A stretch of 64,000 nt of DNA from Paracyclopina nana. Taxonomy: Eukaryota; Arthropoda; Copepoda; Cyclopoida; Cyclopettidae. The position numbers and the translations under genes were made by a program. Within the stretch, counting starts at the first letter, position 1, and each line of letters starts with the position of its first letter. Below, one piece after another: positions 20,901 to 29,701 of the stretch. Under the pieces are notes generated by a model that did not search any database, was not told the DNA's origin, and saw only the letters and a program-made list of their open reading frames with translations. The stretch covers positions 5,828,001 to 5,892,000 of the forward strand of contig JAGUCH010000003.1 in the NCBI GenBank assembly GCA_019096065.1, in the 5' to 3' direction.

Positions 20901-22323
20901 ATATGCCCTCCAGAACCATCCTATTGAGGCGGCTGTATGTCTTGGGCGCATTGGTGAGGCCGAAGGGCATCTTGAGGAAGGCGTATGAGCCGTCTCCTGT
21001 GGAAAAGGTGGTCTTCTCCACGTCCTCTGCCCGAATGGGGACCACGTTAAAGGCACCCACCGCGTCCAACGTTGAAAATACTGTGGAGCGGGCCAGTCGG
21101 CTGAGGTTGTCCCTGACGTCTCCGATGGGGTGTGAGTCGACTACAGTGGCCTTGTTGAGTTCCCTATAATCTACGCACCATTGCAGCGTGCCATCCTTCT
21201 TGCGGACGGGAACGAGAGGCGCGGACCACGGCGAAGTGATGGGCGTGATGACTTCTTCATCCAACCACTTCTGGATCTGTTCCTTCAGGGACGCCTCGAG
21301 GTTCGGATTGATGGGTCGTCGACGGATGTTGATGGGCTTTGTCCCCGGCTTGAGGTCTATGGCGTGCTCGACCAGCGTGGTCTGCCCCGTGCGGCCGTCG
21401 AATGAAAAGGCTCCGACGTGGGCCGCGAGCAGGGTGGCGGCTTGAGCCAGCCGCTTGGGGTTCTCCTTGAGCATGTCGTTCTCGTTCAGCTTGAAGGTGT
21501 CAATGATAAGGTTGGCTTGCTCGTAACGGCGCTTGGCATCGGACTCCGACTGCTTTCGGCTGGTACTGCGGGTGGTGACCGGCGTGCGCACCGCGTGCAC
21601 CGAGGGAGTAGCCTCGGTTCCACTGGGGCCCTCGTTTTCTTCGTAGACACGGAGGGTGCCGTAGGTCACTCCGCCCTTAAGGCGGAGCGGGTGATCCAGG
21701 GGGTTCAGCACCCCAACTGCCAGGCTGCCGCCGGCCCGTGGCTGGACTAATGCAATGTTCCAGGGCGCCAGCTGCGTCTGCGCGGCAAACTGGGGCTCTG
21801 CCTCGAGGGCAGCGGCCCGCGTGGACCCGTGGGGCCAGTGAGGGGCAACGGCGGCCACCAGGGTGACAGTGCGGGCTGGAATATTGACGGGCCGCAGAAT
21901 CCGGATTTCGTACTCTTCCTGATCCTCAGCAGGTTGGAGGGCGCCCACCAGCGGGATCTGCTTCCCGTGCACGCGCAGGGTCCCTTGGGAGTGGAGCTGG
22001 TCGATGCGGTGGTGGCTCAAGAAGGGCCCTGACAAGTTGAAATCCATGGAGAGGTTCCGTACCACTGCGGGTCGGATAGAGAAGGAGTGAGGGTGATTAC
22101 CCAGCTGCACTCGCAGTGGCTGCCGTAACTCCCCCAGGACCTGGAGGCGTTGCTGTGCGTGGGCGGTGCCCACCGCGGGCATGTCGAGCATGGGCCGGAG
22201 ACCGTGTGGAAGAACTCCAAGTCGGCGGGCAAAATTCTCGGAGATGCACGTGCGCCAGCTGTTGCCGCTATCGACCAGGGCCCGGGCTTTGATCTTGCCG
22301 ATGCGGATCGGGACTTGGGCCAT
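17974..22323 (-). CDS. pol: Pol polyprotein (protease, RT, RNase H, integrase)
   Basis: 1449 aa, intact. Aspartic protease with DSGNS at residues 18-22; reverse transcriptase with the YLDD box at 482-485 and the upstream LKMPFGLTNAP; RNase H with ILDTDFSQEN and LRTDHRALLWI; integrase with an HHCC zinc finger (H..H..CLLC) and catalytic D937, D997 and about E1032; then a GPW/chromo-linker region (FWTGPWTIEKRV). A disordered acidic/proline-rich tail of about 250 residues ends the protein, long for the family. The frame is -1 relative to gag and stays open upstream of the first Met towards the gag end, so expression by -1 frameshifting is likely. Domain order RT-RH-IN defines it as Ty3/Gypsy. Confidence 0.95.
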   Translation of the reverse strand: MAQVPIRIGKIKARALVDSGNSWRTCISENFARRLGVLPHGLRPMLDMPAVGTAHAQQRLQVLGELRQPLRVQLGNHPHSFSIRPAVVRNLSMDFNLSGPFLSHHRIDQLHSQGTLRVHGKQIPLVGALQPAEDQEEYEIRILRPVNIPARTVTLVAAVAPHWPHGSTRAAALEAEPQFAAQTQLAPWNIALVQPRAGGSLAVGVLNPLDHPLRLKGGVTYGTLRVYEENEGPSGTEATPSVHAVRTPVTTRSTSRKQSESDAKRRYEQANLIIDTFKLNENDMLKENPKRLAQAATLLAAHVGAFSFDGRTGQTTLVEHAIDLKPGTKPINIRRRPINPNLEASLKEQIQKWLDEEVITPITSPWSAPLVPVRKKDGTLQWCVDYRELNKATVVDSHPIGDVRDNLSRLARSTVFSTLDAVGAFNVVPIRAEDVEKTTFSTGDGSYAFLKMPFGLTNAPKTYSRLNRMVLEGISWDVALPYLDDCLVHSTDFESHLRNLRLVLQAHEKAGLLLKPSKCHLFQSRVTYLGHVVTPQGLEVMPAYIDLIREWPLPNTRKQLRIFLGKANYYRSFIERYQHVAAPLSDKLSKDDGTSDNHVFQPSPEFRAAFDELKKRLTSAPVLAYPDFSSPNPFILDTDFSQENRAVGGVLSQVQDRKERVILYGAKKLNAAQSNYSANQGELVAVIIFIKQFKYYLQHRRFILRTDHRALLWIRSMEAPTGMLGRWLDTISNYDFEVVHRAGVKHGNADSLSRAPHLAQRGDHISSDVSDDDFFRVANLKLIPTKPEAWAAAQEEDDDLVLLRQLVRLKQSPSQENLNAASPRGRVLLEQLSSMTMDRQGALRLLDRKRQTSRLVVPRQWQEASLRHVHDTMGHQGRDSVVHRAAQHFYFPGMTRLADEVVKSCLLCQRSKPGQKNQLHTLKSHYAGYPFQILSLDYIGPFQPSSNRHRYLFTAKCVFTKWIEAFPCGSNDAETAVRFLTTEIIPRFGLPERLHTDQGTHFTAHLMREVCAALGIQATTTPSYNPRSNPVERAHRDLNELIRKMVKGRYADWAEVVPFALFVLRTTKNRSTGMAPYEMVFGRQPSTNLDLIFGDPQPAVAKATQAGRFAKQLKERIQLAHEWARKNISNSIERQRRAYHMDKRAFIVGQKVWLFTPKVIPRISKKLQTFWTGPWTIEKRVNELTYEIAPDPSWARARNQVVSVDRLKLYIPPDQDQGNVSTAPPAEDLDLSMLGDESAEFLADPQHEVAAEPANDLAVPYEYAVAPTDREYGFPEARDDPIPAFNDDPTIPEYDCTRYPSDPDERPSSPDDESPQNTPRLPSPPTDEDEPRRTSTVVKRKRRSNAEMLQADTERFLGGPEAVTKRSRSKTRSGDRKSTTDEDTLPLQHLQANPPTVHQATRYLLPPLEPRPLPLRPTIPSPIKEASHSTSSSAPSAATAETCDDVFQD

Positions 22324-22397
22324 GAATTGTTGATGGCTGGCGATGTGGTTGAGAGCTGCTAATATGGAGGAAGGTGAGGGGACCCGGCTGGAGCTCT

Positions 22398-23762
22398 CTA
22401 CAACCGGGTCGAGTCGTTTCCCGGTGCCGCATCATCCGAGGCCTCGGATTCGGGTTCTTCCTTGGGCTTGGCCTCGTAGATTTCATTGACTCGAGACCTT
22501 TTGTTGGTCTTGCCCGACGAGCCTTGCCGATCGGAGGTCCTTTTCTGGTCGGAGGCGCGCCTTCGTCCTCGACCTCGGGAACTCTGTCCTCGAGCCGCCT
22601 GGTCCTTGTTGAGGGAAGCTGCGTGAGCCCACTTGTCGATCTTGGAGTCGTAGCGGCCATTACGCTTGTCGGAGTCGAGGGTCCTGCATTCGCTCTTGCG
22701 ATGACCCTTACGCTCGCAGTAGAAGCATACGATCGTGGAGTCGTCGCCGGCTCCGGGGATCATGGCGGCGACGCGGCCCTTACCTTGCCCCAACGACAAC
22801 CAACATTCAGCTTGACTGGCAGCTTCCAAGGCGTCGGCCATGGTGGTGAATTTGTGCCCGGCGATGCCCATGACCACATCCTTGCGGTGGAGCTTGGTCA
22901 CAAACATACGGATCAAGTCGGGGTAGGTCTCGACCTCCTTGGCCAGCTCAGGCTTGGCGCGGACGAAGATGCTGCGCAGTCTAGCGTGCCATTGGGGAAT
23001 CCCTTCATCAGAGCGCTGATGGGCCGTTTCGAGGGCTATACGGGCCACCTGGGACGACGTAGCGGTGACGGAGAACCTCTCATAGGCGTCGAGCAGGTGC
23101 TTGAGGGTGAAGCTTTCGTCCGTCAGGAGCAGATCTACCTCATTGATAGTACGAAGTGCCGCGCCCACCATGGCATGCTTAACCTCCAGTTTCTTAGTGG
23201 CCTCGGTGTCCTTGGACCCCAAGAAGGTGGCCTCCACATGAAGGCGGAAGGTGAGCCACTTGTCAGCTTCCGTGTCCTCGAACTTTTCGAGTTTGCGCTT
23301 GCGCCCGGAACGAGCAGCGGCGTTTTCAGCCTCGAGACGGCGGGTGTTGATCTCCAGGAGCCGTAGCTCGGCCTCCTGTTTGCGGGCCTGTGCATCCGCC
23401 TGCCGCTGGGCCTCCATGGACTTCAGGAATTGCAGCAGCATCGACTGCGACAGCCCCTCAGTGTCGGGGTTGGCGCCAGCCGGGTCGGTCTCAGTTGGTT
23501 GGTTTGGCGGATCCGCCCTAGCCCCGGACCCGGGGCGAGGCCTGGCCCCAGTGGCGGCGGCCGATCCTTGGTTCCGCGGAAACCCAAGAGGGTCTAGGCC
23601 AGGACGGCTCCCGGCGGCGGCCCCGTGGGCCCCGAGGGTGCTTAAATCGGCTTCGAAACGTTGTTGGAGCCCGGCGGGGTGTGGCCCCAACTCGTGGCTG
23701 TCTGGGGACGCCCCGAGCTCCTCGTTTGCGGAGGTGTGCGGAGGAGATCGTTCGACAGGCAT
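22398..23762 (-). CDS. gag: Gag polyprotein with CCHC zinc knuckle
   Basis: 454 aa, intact; capsid/nucleocapsid of the LTR element. Seen: a Pro/Gly-rich N terminus, a helical coiled segment (QADAQARKQEAELRLLEINT), a Ty3-type capsid core, and the nucleocapsid knuckle CFYCERKGHRKSEC (C-X2-C-X4-H-X4-C) followed by a basic RS/RG-rich tail. The stop at 22398 lies 75 nt before the first Met of pol, which is in the -1 frame. Confidence 0.9.
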   Translation of the reverse strand: MPVERSPPHTSANEELGASPDSHELGPHPAGLQQRFEADLSTLGAHGAAAGSRPGLDPLGFPRNQGSAAATGARPRPGSGARADPPNQPTETDPAGANPDTEGLSQSMLLQFLKSMEAQRQADAQARKQEAELRLLEINTRRLEAENAAARSGRKRKLEKFEDTEADKWLTFRLHVEATFLGSKDTEATKKLEVKHAMVGAALRTINEVDLLLTDESFTLKHLLDAYERFSVTATSSQVARIALETAHQRSDEGIPQWHARLRSIFVRAKPELAKEVETYPDLIRMFVTKLHRKDVVMGIAGHKFTTMADALEAASQAECWLSLGQGKGRVAAMIPGAGDDSTIVCFYCERKGHRKSECRTLDSDKRNGRYDSKIDKWAHAASLNKDQAARGQSSRGRGRRRASDQKRTSDRQGSSGKTNKRSRVNEIYEAKPKEEPESEASDDAAPGNDSTRL

Positions 23763-24960
23763 GATGAGCGAGCGACGGCTGCATAAGTGAAAGAGGTTGA
23801 TTTCAATGCCCTAGCGTAGCAAATAGAGGAATAATTACCAAGAATGGCGTAAAAAGCGCGAGAGCAGGGTGTAGCAACTTGGAGCAAATCCAAAGAACTG
23901 TGACTTTTCCCCTGGTACTCGATCTTTATAGCCTCTCTTGTCCCCTATGCAGCGGCCGCTCACCCGCAGCATCCGTTGTAATTCTCCGACCCTCGGGGAT
24001 CGTTTTAGCGTAGCAATTTAGAATTGTTTGTGCGATCCGGTCCCCGATAGGAGATGTTTTACGATCGTTAACAAGAAGGTTGTTTGGAGCGAATGCTGCG
24101 CATTTGAGCATGATGGCTTTTAGTGCGTTGACAGACAATCCGCTAATTGCTCTGCACATGTGAAGCGCAACATGCAGCCCCCATAAAGGGGCCAGTTTAT
24201 GGCTTGCTTGTACTGCTCTCTTGCTTTGATGCAGGATGGCCAATGCTTCTCTATTCACCACGGCAATTACGCGTGGAATGCATTGGAGCAGAGCAGCATT
24301 TAGTGCCTTGGATTGCAGTGATTTGGTCTCTGCCCTGAGGGGGGTTGTGACCCGCCCGGGCGGCCGGAGGCCGCGGCCTCGGGCCAATGATCGTGCATGA
24401 GCGTGGCCGACCGGCAGTTCGCTGCGCGGTATTCGAATTAAGTTGGGAGCATGAATGAGCGATATATTGATCAACTTAGTCACATTTGGTTTATTGGCAT
24501 TCGCGATGCGTGTACAGTGACCGATTATTACTAGTGGCTTGTTACATCCTTCTGCAGAGTGATGCGGCGCCGACTAAGTAGCGCGCTTCCGGTGGTCCGG
24601 GGTAGATGGCCTCTTCTCAAGGGCACCCCGGCCTCGACGCGGAAACGGTCCTGGTGTTTGGAACCAGGGGGCACAGCATCCGCACTCGGTGTCTCGGGGG
24701 ACGACGCGGGTGGCGGGATCTGCTGCCCAGGTTGCTCCCTCTCGTGAGCTTTTGGTAGCCTCAGCCACCGTAGCCTCAGCGAGGGTGAGGTTGATGTTCG
24801 TGGCATACTTTCAGCCGGAACGCACTAATATTGTTGCTTCCTATTCCCGGTCTTATTTGGTCGTTGTCGGAAACAACGACTTCCCCAGGGATGGAGGCGG
24901 GAGCGAAGGTGTCGCGTGTTTTGCGGTACTCGAAGAGTTGTCCTACCGACCGCGCCAATT
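23763..24960 (-). other. 5' leader of the LTR element with primer-binding site
   Basis: 1.2 kb between LTR and gag. The primer-binding site starts three bases inside the LTR edge, at about 24957..24940: on the minus strand it reads TGGCGCGGTCGGTAGGA, beginning with the TGG expected from a tRNA CCA end. The tRNA identity is not assigned. An open frame at 24483..23926 crosses the leader but looks like nothing known. The region should contain the packaging signal and splice donor. Confidence 0.6.
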
Positions 24961-25160
24961 TGTAGGGGTTCGAACACTCTGAGACCTACGCGTTACACCT
25001 TACTAACTTATAGCTTATAAGACTCCATCTTAGTTGGAAGGATATATGTCGTCGAGCTGTTTGCTCGCGCATAGTCGTTTATTTACTGCTGTACAATTGT
25101 AGTGCTACCGCACGAGAAGGAGGCGAGAGCGCAGGTACGCAGGCTCGGGATCCTGCTACA
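24961..25160 (-). repeat. 5' LTR of the minus-strand element
   Basis: 200 bp, identical by eye to 14987-15186; TGTA...TACA ends; followed by the target duplication CATC. It should carry the element promoter. Confidence 0.95.
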
Positions 25161-25393
25161 CATCCGTTGCCATAATTTCTTTATGTAATATCTTTATTTA
25201 GTACTGAAGCAGCTTTCGCCAGCATCCTCCTATTTTAATTACATCGCCATTTTAAGCCATAACTTGAAGCTATCCATGGTTCCACATTATGTTAGGATCT
25301 ACAGGTAAACGTGGCGGCGTTACCGGCACTGTTGGAAGGTTAGTTGAAATTGTCATACAGTGCAGCTGATCATACTCTGTATACCTGACTACC

Positions 25394-26211
25394 ATGGAGC
25401 ATTGGGTGATAATCATTTTTGGGTCTTTAGGGGGTCTTGCTATGACCTTCGCAGTGTTCTACTTTTGCTTCGATGCCTTGTTTCAAAAGCTAAATCGTGG
25501 AGACGAGCGCACCTCAAATAGCGCAATCCCTCAACGATACGCGAAAGCATCCAAAACACTTCTCCCCGAAGTTGAACGGTTCGTTCACGAGGAATTTGAT
25601 AGCCCAAATCACGATGTCGTGGTCTTGGTCGTGTCCTCTCAAGACAGGTGCGTGGGCATTGCCGTCTTTCTGCAAGAATGCAAAGTGGAATACTTTGTGG
25701 AGAGCTTCCCCGCATGTTGCTTGAAAGAGGGCGATTTAAAGACCCGAGCGGGCCTCACTGCTGTCTCTTACTGGGGCGTCAAATGCACAATGGCCTCCAA
25801 TGCTACGCTGCTCGTCGACGATAGGCCCTTTGTAGCAAGTGCCAACTCAAAAGGCTCTTTTATATCCGACAAATTGGCCGTCTACGAAAATCAGTACGAT
25901 TTCAAACTCGCCTGTCAGTGGATCGACAATTTCATTTGTGAAACGGTAATTTGGCGAGTTTTTTTATTCTTGCAAGTGTACTTTAAAAAATCAATTATTT
26001 CCAGTCCGCAAATGAGGAGTTATGGGAAGGTTTGATATCAAGCGGACGCAACTTGCTGAGAAATGTCGACGATGAAAGCTGCTGGCAAGACTTTCCTTGC
26101 GAGGAATGGGAACGAACTCGAGTCCGTGTGAATGGAGACCATTTCCACCAATTGCCACACGCTGGCTTGGCTGTGGATAATGAGGAGCCTCTTATCCTGC
26201 TCGATGCGTAG
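25394..26211 (+). CDS. Unknown protein with N-terminal membrane anchor
   Basis: Two exons, 25394..25945 and 26005..26211, 59-bp intron, 252 aa. Residues 5-28 (VIIIFGSLGGLAMTFAVFYF) form one hydrophobic helix directly after the start, so a membrane-anchored or signal-anchored protein is likely. The remainder is a soluble domain with VEYFVESFPACCLKEGDL, TAVSYWGVKCTMA and a Trp/Asp/Glu-rich C terminus (ESCWQDFPCEEWERTRVRV). I do not recognise the family. The splice junction keeps the reading frame and removes an in-frame stop. It is upstream of, and on the same strand as, the lectin gene, which has its own TATA box, so the two are probably separate units. Confidence 0.6.
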
Positions 26212-26246
26212 CAGCTTACCTGTTATTTTACGGAAAGGCCACCGCA

Positions 26247-26254
26247 TATATAAG
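26247..26254 (+). promoter_or_regulatory. TATA box of the lectin gene
   Basis: TATATAAG within GCATATATAAGCTGCC, 83 nt upstream of the ATG at 26337. A start site about 30 bp downstream leaves a 5' UTR of about 55 nt. Confidence 0.6.
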
Positions 26255-26336
26255 CTGCCAAATCAAGCTGCATGCTTGCATGCATTCCAGAACGTTCTAG
26301 ATAAGCCTCATGTATCAGTTGTGACTCGTTTCGAGC

Positions 26337-27127
26337 ATGAACAATTCCTTTTTGGTGCTATTGCTTCTGGTATGGCTGACAATTTGTGATGCGTTCACCA
26401 TCTCGCAGATTTACGGAGAAGAACTACTGCAATGGCACATCTATGTGTCTGGCCCGTACGGTAGCAGAAGCTACCAAAATGGTGAGTTCTTCACCGACTT
26501 CACGCAGAGCCTCAATGGAAGGTCAGTGCAACCCAATCATTGGCCTGACGGCATCAACCTGAGGTCAGGAAATAGCATCGATGCCATCCAAGTGTTCTAT
26601 GGAAACTACAAGGGCAGGCTGCACGGGTGGGACGAGGGTGGAAAATTGAATAAAATTCGCCTCTATGACGGGGACAAAATTGTGCAAGTGTCAGGACGCA
26701 GTGGCATCGGCCCAGGCGCTACTGTAGATCAGCTAACCTTCCATACACAAAAGTAAAAAAAGAGTTACGAAATGTTTCAAGCGGTTTAACGACAAGAATC
26801 CCTAGGGGCCTCAAGTTTGGTCCATACGGAGGAAATGGGGGCCATCCTTTCACTGCCAAGCCACCCAAACCCGAATGCTACTTGGCGTGGATCTCAGGGC
26901 AGGCTCATGTAAAAGTAGATGCCTTAGCCTTCCATTGGAGGTGTCCAGTGCTCTGGGGCGACAGACAAAAGCAATCATTATACGAGGACCATTATACCGA
27001 AGACGGGAAAATGGCTACAGCGTCAGCCTCCAGCTTTTCTGATACCTCGACAACTATATTAGCGCTTCTACTAGTCAAAATTAATGCAGCTCTACTCAGT
27101 TCTGCTCCGATGCATTTAACTCAATAG
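26337..27127 (+). CDS. Secreted jacalin-like lectin
   Basis: Two exons, 26337..26752 and 26797..27127 (44-bp intron), 248 aa. Residues 1-19 (NSFLVLLLLVWLTICDA) are a signal peptide. The remainder fits one jacalin-fold (beta-prism) domain: IDAIQVFYGNYKGRLHGW, IRLYDGDKIVQVSGRSG, VDQLTFHTQK, FGPYGGNGGHPF and VDALAFHWRCP. In jacalin-family lectins the GG loop (FGPYGGNGG) and the late loop bind sugar. The C terminus after an SSFSDTSTT spacer is hydrophobic (ILALLLVKINAALLS), compatible with GPI anchoring. Possible roles are surface glycan binding or immunity; function is not shown. An AATAAA at 27155-27160 lies next to the eIF3g stop. Confidence 0.75.
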
Positions 27128-27168
27128 CATAGTAGAGTAGACAGTATATGATATAATAAAGAACTATT

Positions 27169-28119
27169 TTACGACCCAGATGGTTTAGCCCACTCAACAT
27201 TCAGGATCAAGTGATCATAGCCAAAGCCATTAAGCGTGGCAATAGCCTTGGCTGCGTCGTCCTTCTTGTAGTAGTGAACAAAGGCAAATCCCTTGCATTG
27301 CCCAGTGATTTTATCCTTGGAAAGGTAAATTCGAGCAATGTGACCAAAGGGCTTGAAGAGTTCTTGCAGGTCAGCTTCTTGGGTGCTTTCGGAAAGATTG
27401 GAAACCCGAATCGCGGCAGTATCTTCGTCTGCAAAAAGAAAGTAAGACATTGAACAATAATGAATGAAGCTACGAAAGGACTCCTTACTTCTTCGCCTGT
27501 CATTCATGGACTCTCCAAGCCTGGCTCCATCGCGGCGTCCAGGAGGGACATACGCCTTCGGGCCACCACCTCCCGGTGCGGAAGAGGCAGCAGCCGCACC
27601 CACAGACGATGGAGGGGCTGCTGTGGTAGGTGATCCCTTTTCGTCTTCACCCAAACCACCAGGCAGATCCTTGAGGAGCCCAATTTTGTCCTTGTACGGA
27701 CACATGGACGTCCAATGGTCCTCTTTGCAAATACGACATCTAACAACGCCACCCATGCTAGTTTCCATTAACCGGTCTAGTGCCGTCTTGTCCTCATCTT
27801 TCTCGTGTTCCTCCTTGTTATGAATGAAGTTCATGAAGATCTCATCAGTAACGATGGTGGTGGCTGGATCGGGGCCTGGCCTGTCATTGCGGGACATGCC
27901 GAATTTGGGCAAAGCCTTCCTTTGAGCCACAGACTTGGGAACTTGTTTCTTGATGATCTCAAACGTTCGCACAATCTTGATTTTTTTGCCTTCATCGTTG
28001 ATAGAGTACTCTGTGAGAATCTTTTTGTCGCCGATGATCTTTTCTGTTGGCACTGGAAGCGTCGTGGAGTCTCCCTCCTCGACCTCATCGGCCCAACTTG
28101 ATTGAACAGCGGTGCTCAT
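27169..28119 (-). CDS. EIF3G: Translation initiation factor eIF3 subunit G
   Basis: Two exons, 28119..27489 and 27428..27169 (60-bp intron that happens to be open in frame), 296 aa. eIF3g is an RNA-binding subunit of the eIF3 complex in 43S scanning. Seen: the N-terminal SSWADEVEE signature, the TEYSINDEGKKIKIVRTFEI block, the zinc-knuckle-like CRICKEDHWTSMCPYK, a Gly/Pro linker, and a C-terminal RRM with IRVSNLSEST (RNP2) and KGFAFVHYYKKDDAAKAI (RNP1). The start is set at MSTAVQSSW because the preceding 21 codons do not resemble the family. Its stop is 41 bp from the convergent lectin gene. Confidence 0.93.
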   Translation of the reverse strand: MSTAVQSSWADEVEEGDSTTLPVPTEKIIGDKKILTEYSINDEGKKIKIVRTFEIIKKQVPKSVAQRKALPKFGMSRNDRPGPDPATTIVTDEIFMNFIHNKEEHEKDEDKTALDRLMETSMGGVVRCRICKEDHWTSMCPYKDKIGLLKDLPGGLGEDEKGSPTTAAPPSSVGAAAASSAPGGGGPKAYVPPGRRDGARLGESMNDRRRSKESFRSFIHYCSMSYFLFADEDTAAIRVSNLSESTQEADLQELFKPFGHIARIYLSKDKITGQCKGFAFVHYYKKDDAAKAIATLNGFGYDHLILNVEWAKPSGS

Positions 28120-28516
28120 TCTCAAAAATTCGGCAAAGCCACGTTGTTTACGAGCGGAATGAGAATGAAAGTTAAGGCTCAACAGATTTTGTTGAAAATC
28201 GTCATGTAGTTACTAATAAAGCCAAAGTCTCTATTAAAAGCTGATCTGAGAAGACGACAGCACTTATTTGGCGAAAAAAGTAGCCCAAACAGCCGAAAAT
28301 TTGATGAAATTAAAAGAACATTTTGAAATCTGCTTTTCCAAAATCTAATGACTCAGTACAAATATTCATTTTTTACAAAATTGCAAGGCAACCAGTTTTT
28401 ATTGAAGTTTCATAAGATATTATTAAATTAAAAATCAAATGAGCATCAAGCTTTACTACATGTTTACGTCAAGATTCTAACTATCAACTTTGAAGTCTGT
28501 TTCATCAGATTGAAGA
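28120..28516. other. Divergent intergenic region eIF3g / ALG2
   Basis: 397 bp between divergent start codons, AT-rich, no TATA box seen. TTTCATCAG, 8 nt before the ALG2 ATG, could be a splice acceptor, but this is weak. Confidence 0.4.
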
Positions 28517-29701
28517 ATGGTGCGAGTAGTTTTTCTACATCCAGACCTTGGTATCGGGGGTGCCGAAAGATTAGTCGTTGACGCTGGCTTGGCTCTCAAG
28601 CTGAAAAGCCACGATGTGACATTAGTGACAGCTCACCATGACGCGTCGCATTGCTTCTCCGAAACCCGAGATGGCACGTTGGCTGTGATACCTGTTGGCG
28701 ACTGGCTGCCAAGATCGATCTTGGGCAAATTCTCCGCTTTTTGCACAACTGTCAGAATGATTTATGCCGCCTTCTACATCACTCTGTTCAGTGGGCTTAA
28801 CCCCGAAGTTATAATTGTTGATCAAGTGTCCAACTCTATCCCTTTCTTGAAACTCACTTCAAAGGCTAAGATCATATTTTATTGCCACTTCCCAGATCAG
28901 TTGCTGACACAACGAAGGACATTTTGGAAAAGAGCTTATAGGAAAGTGATGGACTCGATGGAGGAATTCACTACTGGAATGGCTGATCTTATACTCGTGA
29001 ATAGTGCCTTCACCGGTGGCGTGTTTCGTGATACCTTTCGTTCTCTGGCCAATGTCACACCATCTGTTCTCTACCCCTCGCTGAATACGGACATGTTTGA
29101 CCGCTTGAAAGCTCAAGACATCGCCACAGACGATTGTTTCACATTCTTATCTATCAACCGATATGAAAGGAAGAAGAATATTGGGCTTGCACTCGAGGCC
29201 TTTGCAATCTTACGCGATAATACAAGCGCAAACATTAGACTGATTGTGGCAGGGGGCTACGATCCAAGAGTCTTGGAGAATGTTGAGCATTTCAAAGAGC
29301 TAGAAGAACTAGCTGACAAGTTGAATATTGCATCGTTGGTTGAATTTTTAAAGTCACCCTCTGACGAGAAAAAAGTGGCCTTGCTGCAATCAGCTCATTG
29401 CTTAATTTACACTCCATCAGGGGAACACTTTGGAATCGTGCCACTTGAAGCTATGTACAACCAGTTGCCTGTTATAGCAGTAAACGATGGAGGCCCTACT
29501 GAAACGGTTGTGGATGGAGAAACTGGGTATTTACGAAAGCCATGTAGCGAAGATTTTTCGGAGGCCATGGAGAGGATGCTACAAGGAGGCAAAGAGCTTA
29601 AATTAAGACTCGGACTCGGCGGAAAGAAGCGTGTATTGAAAGACTTTTCCTTTCCTGCCTTCACTGAAAATCTCGACGGATACGTAAAAAGTGTTCTTTG
29701 A
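28517..29701 (+). CDS. ALG2: Alpha-1,3/1,6-mannosyltransferase ALG2
   Basis: 394 aa in one exon, similar in length to other ALG2 proteins. It adds the second and third mannoses to the dolichol-linked oligosaccharide on the cytosolic face of the ER. Seen: the N-terminal VVFLHPDLGIGGAERLVVDA (GT-B donor/acceptor loop), FYCHFPDQLLTQR, INRYERKKNIGLALEAF, and the family GT4 motif EHFGIVPLEAMYNQLPVIA with its conserved Glu residues. A hydrophobic segment follows residue 75 (YAAFYITLFSGLNPEVIIV), a membrane-association patch known in ALG2. Confidence 0.95.
   Translation: MVRVVFLHPDLGIGGAERLVVDAGLALKLKSHDVTLVTAHHDASHCFSETRDGTLAVIPVGDWLPRSILGKFSAFCTTVRMIYAAFYITLFSGLNPEVIIVDQVSNSIPFLKLTSKAKIIFYCHFPDQLLTQRRTFWKRAYRKVMDSMEEFTTGMADLILVNSAFTGGVFRDTFRSLANVTPSVLYPSLNTDMFDRLKAQDIATDDCFTFLSINRYERKKNIGLALEAFAILRDNTSANIRLIVAGGYDPRVLENVEHFKELEELADKLNIASLVEFLKSPSDEKKVALLQSAHCLIYTPSGEHFGIVPLEAMYNQLPVIAVNDGGPTETVVDGETGYLRKPCSEDFSEAMERMLQGGKELKLRLGLGGKKRVLKDFSFPAFTENLDGYVKSVL

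Larger units (their letters stand above)
14987..25160 (-). mobile_element. Full-length Ty3/Gypsy-type LTR retrotransposon with env-like gene
   Basis: 10174 bp on the minus strand. It is bounded by two 200-bp LTRs (TGTA...TACA) that I read as identical over their whole length, flanked by the 4-bp duplication CATC (14983-14986 and 25161-25164). Order 5'->3' on the minus strand: LTR, primer-binding site, 1.2-kb leader, gag, pol (PR-RT-RNaseH-IN), an env-like frame in pieces, polypurine tract, LTR. GC content is clearly higher than in the flanking AT-rich DNA. Identical LTRs mean a very recent insertion, and gag and pol are intact. Confidence 0.95.

Noticed and set aside
23926..24483. 185-codon frame in the leader of the LTR element
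   Set aside because: No domain and a position within the untranslated leader of a retrotransposon; probably chance in GC-rich DNA.
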